A stretch of DNA of 9,043 nucleotides from Deltaproteobacteria bacterium (lineage in GTDB: Bacteria > Desulfobacterota > Desulfarculia > Adiutricales > Adiutricaceae). The translations under genes were made by a program, and so were the position numbers. This document shows, one piece after another, positions 4,693 to 9,043 of the stretch (within the stretch, counting starts at the first letter, position 1; each line of letters starts with the position of its first letter). The notes under the pieces are model-generated. The model ran no database searches and was not told the origin of the DNA. It saw only the letters and a program-made list of their open reading frames with translations. The DNA lies in assembly GCA_031269135.1 (NCBI GenBank), contig JAISZP010000245.1:1-9043 (forward strand). The letters run 5' to 3'.

Positions 4693-5961
4693 ATGGCGAT
4701 TTTCTTCGTAAATCCCGTCAATCTGATCCAAACGATGACTATGGCTTTAGATCTAGCTGTAGACGGCGTTAGTCTGCACCAAAAAAGGACGGCGATAATT
4801 TGCTGTCATTTGGCCGAAAAGCTGAAAATGAGTTCCACCGACGAGCAGTCCTTGCTCAGCGCCGCTTTAATGCACGATATAGGAGCAGCCTCTTCTTACG
4901 AGGAACGTAAAAGACTGGCCGACTCGCGCAATACTGAATGGGGCGAAAAAGAAAGCATCTACAGTCACGCTGAAAACGGTTACGATCTTTTAAAATCCTC
5001 CCGCTCCTTCGACCATCTAGCCGAGATAGTCCGTTGCCATCATGACGCCTGGGACGGTGGAAACCCGTCAGGCTTATGCAAAAGCTCCATTCCTTTGGCG
5101 GCTAGAATCATCCACTTGGCCGACCGCATCGAAATCAACACGAAAAAGTCCGGCCCGATGTTATATAACTGCGAGCCGGTCAGAAAAATCATTAAAGACT
5201 ATAGCGGAACTCAATTCGACCCGTCTCTGGTGGACGTCTTTTTTGATTGCTCAAAAAAAGAAAGTTTTTGGCTGGATCTGACCCTACCCGACAAATCCTC
5301 GACCTTGAACGCTCGGTTGAATATGGGGTCGGCTCACTTCACCACGGAAGACCTGCTGAATGTGGCCGAGCTGTTCGCAACCATCATCGACCGCATGAGC
5401 CGCTTCACCGCCACTCACTCCAGAAGCGTTTCGGGAGTGGCTGTCTTCTTAGCCGGCTACTGCGGGTTTTCCAAAAACGAACTTTATATGATGCGAATCG
5501 CCGGACTATTGCACGATTTGGGCAAGCTCTCCATACCTAACGCCGTGTTGGAAAAACCCGGTTCATTAACCGCCCAGGAACAGCTCATCGTCCGTCAACA
5601 CACCTATTACACCTACCGCATCTTAGAACAGATCGAGCACCTCAACCAAGTCGCCGAGTGGGCGGCTTGGCACCACGAAACCTTGGACGGCGCAGGCTAC
5701 CCATTTAGACTCGACGAAGACTCTCTCACTCTGGGGGCCCGCATCATGGCGGTGGCGGACATCTTCGTCGCCTTGACGGAAAATCGCCCGTATCGAAAAA
5801 AACTTCCAAAAGAGACGATTATGCGTATAATGAAAACAATGGTCGAAAACAACAAGATCTCCGGCAGATTGGTGGAGCTGCTGTTCGACCATTTTCAAGA
5901 GGCTGGGATGGTCGTCCAGACCATGGAGGATTGGGCCGGCGAACATCGCGATTCTTATTAA
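4693..5961 (+). CDS. Tandem HD / HD-GYP domain protein (probable cyclic-dinucleotide phosphodiesterase)
   Basis: A 422-residue soluble protein with two related metal-dependent phosphohydrolase domains. The C-terminal one (about 220-400) is a canonical HD-GYP domain: H242, HDLGK (274-278), H303, HH (327-328), DGAGYP (332-337), D356 and ENRPYRK (363-369). HD-GYP enzymes hydrolyse cyclic di-GMP, and some cleave 3'3'-cGAMP. The N-terminal domain (about 1-200) keeps the ligand pattern (H29, HD 61-62, H92, HH 116-117, D144). It has lost the lysine of HDxGK (HDIGA) and the tyrosine of GYP (DGGNPSG), so it may be regulatory or have altered chemistry. No membrane segment or receiver domain is visible, so the input signal is unclear. 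AAAGG five bases before the ATG supports the start. Two upstream promoter candidates and a palindrome suggest regulated expression. Confidence 0.88.
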   Translation: MAIFFVNPVNLIQTMTMALDLAVDGVSLHQKRTAIICCHLAEKLKMSSTDEQSLLSAALMHDIGAASSYEERKRLADSRNTEWGEKESIYSHAENGYDLLKSSRSFDHLAEIVRCHHDAWDGGNPSGLCKSSIPLAARIIHLADRIEINTKKSGPMLYNCEPVRKIIKDYSGTQFDPSLVDVFFDCSKKESFWLDLTLPDKSSTLNARLNMGSAHFTTEDLLNVAELFATIIDRMSRFTATHSRSVSGVAVFLAGYCGFSKNELYMMRIAGLLHDLGKLSIPNAVLEKPGSLTAQEQLIVRQHTYYTYRILEQIEHLNQVAEWAAWHHETLDGAGYPFRLDEDSLTLGARIMAVADIFVALTENRPYRKKLPKETIMRIMKTMVENNKISGRLVELLFDHFQEAGMVVQTMEDWAGEHRDSY

Positions 5962-6036
5962 ACTCATGGTATCGAGTAAATCGCTGAAAACGGCTGAATC
6001 TCCTCCAAACCAATCTGAACGAACTGAAAAAAAATA

Positions 6037-6065
6037 TTGACAAACTCCCAATAAAGCCGTAGAAT
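6037..6065 (+). promoter_or_regulatory. Promoter of the tRNA-His/tRNA-Leu pair
   Basis: TTGACA (6037-6042, perfect), a 17-base spacer and TAGAAT (6060-6065, one mismatch). The start is expected near 6072, just before tRNA-His. It is the best sigma70 promoter in the window, as suits stable RNA genes. Confidence 0.85.
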
Positions 6066-6085
6066 TGTAGATTCTAGACCTAAGT

Positions 6086-6164
6086 GGTGGGTGTAGCTCA
6101 GTTTGGTCAGAGCGCCAGGTTGTGGCCCTGGAGGCCGTGGGTTCAAGTCCCATTACCCACCCCA
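6086..6164 (+). tRNA. tRNA-His (anticodon GTG)
   Basis: A full cloverleaf is visible. The acceptor gtgggtg (6087-6093) pairs with tacccac (6154-6160). The anticodon stem is ccagg/cctgg with loop ttgtggc, giving anticodon GTG at 6122-6124. The T arm is gtggg-ttcaagt-cccat. The histidine-specific extra G at -1 (6086) faces discriminator C (6161), and CCA is encoded (6162-6164). It is co-transcribed with tRNA-Leu 30 bases downstream. Confidence 0.97.
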
Positions 6165-6194
6165 AATATCGCAATGCCGATCTTTAAATTTTGT

Positions 6195-6280
6195 GCCGGA
6201 GTGGCGGAACTGGTAGACGCACAGGTCTCAAAAACCTGCGGGGTTTCCCCGTGTCGGTTCGATCCCGACCTCCGGTACCA
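6195..6280 (+). tRNA. tRNA-Leu (anticodon CAA)
   Basis: The acceptor gccggag (6195-6201) pairs with ctccggt, including the G1-U72 pair seen in known bacterial tRNA-Leu. The anticodon stem is caggt/acctg with loop ctcaaaa, giving CAA (6229-6231), which reads UUG codons. The long class II variable arm (around cggggtttccccg) and the T arm (gtcgg-ttcgatc-ccgac) are clear. The discriminator is A and CCA is encoded at 6278-6280. No clear terminator follows. Confidence 0.97.
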
Positions 6281-6521
6281 AAAAATATTCATAAAAAGGC
6301 GTCGGCGGAAACGGCGAAGAGTTTTAGAAACCTCAATCGTTTCCCCCAATCGTCTCCCCCAAGACCCTGCCAAGAAGCAATACCGGCCCGCATCCCTTGA
6401 AGCTGGCGGCAACCTGCATTTTGGAGTTCAATTTCAAAGGGCTGCTGTATTCACAGAAAATAGTCATAGGCGATCAGATCAAAACCGAGCATGCCGGGAC
6501 GGTATTTCGCAAGGAGACGCC

Positions 6522-7484
6522 ATGAACCAGATCGCTGCAGTAGTCCGAAACACAAACCTTCCCTCCCCCATTCGAAAAAAACCTCCCTCCCTCAGCGCAC
6601 CAGTCTTTGCCGCAAGTCGCCGGTTCCGTCCTCCTGAGCGTTTACGGCGATGCCGACATGACCGGCGCCGCAGTCGGGCCTGGATACGCCTTCAGGCAGG
6701 CCGAATCTAGCCATAGGGCAAAGCCTGACCCTGCTTTCCGCCACTACATTGACTGGGGACATCACTACCCTGAAGGTGCAAACGCCGAGCGGCGACATCT
6801 ATATCCTGAACGTTTCCGGCCAGAATCTTACGGTCGCGCTGAACTATATTTCTCCCACCACTCGTCAGCGGCGACGGCGACACCTCCTATTACGGCGGCG
6901 GCGTCCTCGGGCGCTGGGAGCTGACCACCGGCTCTCTCTCCGGTCTGTACTTCGACGCCTCTGCCCGCCTGGGCCGGGCGGAGGCGGATTTCAAGACAAA
7001 CGACATCCAGTACAACGGCTGGCGGGCCAATTTCGACGCATCCTCGCTGTACTACGGCCTCCACGGCGGGCTTGGCTACATATGGAACTGCGCCGACAAA
7101 GCTTCTCTCGACTTTTCCGCCAAACTGCTCTGGACGCATCAAGAAGGCGACAGCGTGACCGTCCGCAGCGATCTTCTGCGCATCAAGGACTCCGATTCCC
7201 TGCGCACCCGCCTGGGCGGGCGCTTTAGCTACATAGGCAACGAGCACATCGCCCCTTACGCGGGCGCATACTGGGAGCACGAGTTCGACGGCAAGCAGAG
7301 TTCATCGGTCAACGGCGTGGACATCACTCCGCCTTCCCTCAAGGGAGATACAGCCATGGGCGAACTCGGTCTGACCCTGAAACCCTCTCAAACGCTCCCG
7401 CTGTCCTTTGACATCGGCGTGCAGGGCTATACGGGCAAAAGGGAAGGCGTGACGGGTTCGTTGCAAATCAGACTGGAGTTTTGA
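6522..7484 (+). pseudogene. Frameshifted autotransporter (type V secretion) gene, C-terminal beta-barrel part
   Basis: The sequence encodes the end of a passenger and the outer-membrane barrel of an autotransporter, but in three frames. A frame closed by TAG at 6541 gives VLLSVYGDADMTGAAVG (about 6623-6680). The next frame gives SLTLLSATTLTGDITTL and SGDIYILNVSGQNL (about 6690-6845). The last frame, opening after TGA at 6840, gives SGDGDTSYYGGGVLGRWEL, then GRFSYIGNEHIAPYAGAYWE, and ends GYTGKREGV...LQIRLEF with the terminal phenylalanine typical of barrels. The pieces join in the order expected of one protein, so at least two frameshifts are needed, at about 6690 and 6846-6870. An ATG at 6522 with AAGGAG five bases upstream could be an old start. 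A possible earlier fragment (AGGNLHF) lies near 6400. There is no signal peptide. GC is higher than in neighbours. Assembly error is the alternative to true decay. Confidence 0.75.
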
Positions 7485-7661
7485 GAGCAAGGACGATTAA
7501 CGTGCCGCTACGGATAACCCCATAGTAAAAGAAGACGGGCGCTTCGATCCGATCGGCGGCACTGCCCCGCCTAACGACATCTCCTGGACATCGACATCCC
7601 ATGGACGCCTATATTATGATCAATTTTTTATTGTCTAGATGACGATCGCCGCTCCAGCATG

Positions 7662-7707
7662 CGCGGCGCGGCGTCGGCAACGGCGGTTCGCGCCGCGTTT
7701 TGTTTTT
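7662..7707 (+). terminator. GC-rich intrinsic terminator
   Basis: cgcggcgcg (7662-7670) pairs perfectly with cgcgccgcg (7689-7697). An 18-base loop can form a small inner cg-gcaa-cg hairpin. The stem is followed by ttttgttttt (7698-7707). It probably terminated the autotransporter transcript, about 180 bases after its stop. Confidence 0.75.
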
Positions 7708-7717
7708 GTATGGAGAA

Positions 7718-7936
7718 ATGCCAAACGATGGTCAGCCGATAAGCGACGGTTCGCCGAGGAACTTTGCAAAATAACAGCAAATAGACGTCGGCTTACGCCA
7801 AGATTGCTCAGCGCCTGCGCAGGTAAACGCGCGATTACGCCCGCCCGTAGAACCATTGGATGAGTTCGTTATGAGGAATTTGAGCAAGCGCGATATGCAG
7901 CTCGTAGAACTTCCGGCGCATGGCAAGGCATTATAA
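7718..7936 (+). pseudogene. Short interrupted reading frame upstream of the methyltransferase
   Basis: An ATG at 7718 opens a frame reading MPNDGQPISDGS, which stops at TAA 7772-7774. The same frame then continues open to TAA 7934-7936, reading PPVEPLDEFVMRNLSKRDMQ and then LVELPAHGKAL. The second half looks protein-like and has an internal ATG at 7871. GGAG lies too close to the first ATG for good initiation. One in-frame stop in an otherwise open frame of about 72 codons suggests a decayed small gene. I do not recognise it. The second stop lies directly before the ATG at 7937 that opens the methyltransferase frame. Confidence 0.3.
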
Positions 7937-8020
7937 ATGGCCCCTTTTTCGCCTCGCGTCAAAGAAAACGGCATCAATAGGGTCAAAGACAATCAGCTGG
8001 AGGAACAAACTGGAGCAACA

Positions 8021-8821
8021 ATGATGAGCAAACTTCAAGGAGTGGCCGATACGTTATTTATTCCGCTGGCTGCCAGGATTTACGTCTCAAAACGGTTTCC
8101 TGAATATTTTTTCGATGAAAGAGCCATGTCGCTGGAAAAAGAGATCCCCACCGAAAGCATACAAAAAAACTCCTCGGAGTATTTCTATATGGCGTCTGTC
8201 GCAAGGTATTATAATTTGGATCTCATGACGAAAAACTTTCTTTCGACGCATAAAAAATGCAATGTCGTCAACATTGGCGCAGGCCTTGAAACAGCATACT
8301 TTCGCCTCAATAGTCAAAACGCCGTATTTTATGAAGTAGACCTTCCTGAAGTCATTGAAATCAGGCGGATGGCGCTTGGCGAAGAGCCAAGAGACGTTTT
8401 GATCGGCGGTGATATGTTCGCATTAGACTGGATGCGCTCTATCGATAATTCGCTCCCTTCGCTCTTTGTCGTTTCCGGAGTTTTTCAATACTATCATGAG
8501 AAAGAAATAATCAAGTTCATACAAGACATTAAGCAGGCCTTTGCTTACGGAGAACTCATTTTTGACGCAACCAACGAAAAAGGCGTCAAATACGCAAACA
8601 AGTATGTAAAAAAAACCGGCAACACCTCCGCTCCAATGCACTTTTTCATTAATGACTGCGAGCGATTCGCCCAAAAGACCGGCGCCGCACTGATGGAATG
8701 TCGCCCATTCTTCATAGATGCAAGGAAAATCCTTGCGAAAAAGTTGAAAATTTATACCCGCATCGTCATGAAATTTGTAGATATGAGTTCAAGGGCTATT
8801 TTGATTCAACTAAAACTGTGA
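8021..8821 (+). CDS. Class I SAM-dependent methyltransferase, leucine carboxyl methyltransferase (LCM)-like family
   Basis: A 266-residue soluble enzyme. The N-terminus SKLQGVADTLFIPLAARIYV matches the family's opening helix. VNIGAGLETAYFRL (about 83-96) is the SAM-binding motif I, and YEVDLPEVIEIRR (104-116) supplies the acidic residue that holds the SAM ribose. LFVVSGVFQYY (148-158) corresponds to the family's EGV..Y strand, here with S replacing E. This family includes protein carboxyl methyltransferases and O-methyltransferases of secondary metabolism, so the substrate cannot be assigned. ATG 8021 is preferred because GGAG lies five bases upstream and the family begins here. An ATG at 7937 would add 28 poorly conserved residues. 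It stands alone among degenerate sequence and has lower GC than the broken autotransporter, suggesting a different history. Confidence 0.82.
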   Translation: MMSKLQGVADTLFIPLAARIYVSKRFPEYFFDERAMSLEKEIPTESIQKNSSEYFYMASVARYYNLDLMTKNFLSTHKKCNVVNIGAGLETAYFRLNSQNAVFYEVDLPEVIEIRRMALGEEPRDVLIGGDMFALDWMRSIDNSLPSLFVVSGVFQYYHEKEIIKFIQDIKQAFAYGELIFDATNEKGVKYANKYVKKTGNTSAPMHFFINDCERFAQKTGAALMECRPFFIDARKILAKKLKIYTRIVMKFVDMSSRAILIQLKL

Positions 8822-8850
8822 CCTAACCAAAGCTTAACAGTTGCTCAATG

Positions 8851-8882
8851 AACCGGATATCGCCGATCAGCCGGTTATCCGG
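8851..8882. other. Two mutually exclusive hairpins after the methyltransferase gene
   Basis: aaccgg (8851-8856) can pair with ccggtt (8871-8876), and ccggata (8853-8859) can pair with tatccgg (8876-8882). The two stems share bases and cannot coexist. No T-tract follows. A third ccgg lies at 8899-8902, and cggatatc occurs twice nearby (8854-8861 and 8889-8896). Confidence 0.45.
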
Positions 8883-8915
8883 ACAAATCGGATATCTTCC
8901 GGCAATTTTCACCTG

Positions 8916-9043
8916 ATGGTTTATAATCAGATATTATCGCGGGAAAAGCTGTATCCCCGCTGGATGGCGACCAAGCGGAAGCCGCGCAAGCCGGTCATGG
9001 AGACGGTACCACCGACCCAGCCTTCGCCCATCGCTTCGCCGAC
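8916..9043. other. Unresolved right edge, open on both strands
   Basis: From ATG 8916 a plus frame stays open to the window edge and reads LSREKLYPRWMATKRKPRKP. On the minus strand a frame enters from the edge and ends at TGA 8927-8929, reading GWVGGTVSMTGLRGFRLVAI. Neither is recognisable and neither has a supporting ribosome site, so a partial gene may begin or end here. Confidence 0.25.

Noticed and set aside
7500..7620. A short plus frame after the autotransporter reading KEDGRFDPIGGTAPPND.
   Set aside because: It looks mildly protein-like, but it is short, has no start or ribosome site and matches no family I know. It may be debris of the same degenerate region.
6195..9012. An integration site at tRNA-Leu: the octamer cggtacca recurs near 9003.
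   Set aside because: Eight bases are expected by chance. No integrase gene is visible and no longer copy of the tRNA 3' end occurs downstream.
1..9043. CRISPR arrays, insertion sequences or a defence island.
   Set aside because: No regularly spaced repeats, transposase motifs or terminal inverted repeats were seen, and no gene cluster matches a known defence system.

Overview
This window carries mostly housekeeping genes and reads like a chromosome segment of a Gram-negative bacterium, most likely a Desulfobacterota/deltaproteobacterial lineage. That placement is inferred from an outer-membrane autotransporter barrel of a type familiar from Desulfovibrio-like genomes, an IHF-type DNA-bending protein, a tandem HD-GYP protein, sigma70-like promoters and tRNA genes with encoded CCA. 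It was not tested by any search. Base composition is uneven. The core genes are moderate in GC, the stretch at about 4000-4290 and 4560-4690 is very AT-rich, and the broken autotransporter at about 6500-7480 is clearly GC-richer than its neighbours.

Layout. 1-218 is the tail of an unrecognised reading frame entering from the left, with an 18-bp tandem repeat. A strong intrinsic terminator follows at 316-349, and its 3' arm plus T-tract is repeated four times in tandem (333-400). An RluA-family pseudouridine synthase (648-1394, minus) is divergent from a fused rRNA/tRNA methyltransferase (1471-2937, plus) that joins a complete RsmG domain to a complete SpoU/TrmH-type domain. Facing it on the minus strand are a 69-residue protein resembling the YjfB motility family (3051-3260), with a strong Shine-Dalgarno and a sigma28-like promoter, and an IHF-beta/HU-type protein with an acidic tail (3420-3767), which has a consensus promoter and a long leader.

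4000-4690 holds no convincing gene. It carries good sigma70-type promoter candidates and a 12-bp palindrome upstream of a two-domain HD/HD-GYP phosphodiesterase-like protein (4693-5961). A near-consensus promoter at 6037-6065 then drives tRNA-His(GTG) and tRNA-Leu(CAA). Downstream is degenerate sequence: an autotransporter gene split over three reading frames (to 7484), a GC-rich terminator (7662-7707), and a short interrupted reading frame (7718-7936). An intact LCM-type SAM-dependent methyltransferase follows (8021-8821), then two mutually exclusive hairpins and an unresolved right edge.

The genes do not form one pathway. Three concern RNA modification or decoding (RluA-like, RsmG-SpoU, tRNAs). 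Three plausibly relate to regulation and motility (the YjfB-like protein, IHF-like protein and HD-GYP protein), although no flagellar structural gene is visible. I found no complete mobile element, CRISPR array or clear defence system. The most distinctive observations are the multi-armed terminator, the RsmG-SpoU fusion, and the YjfB-like gene with its sigma28-like promoter.
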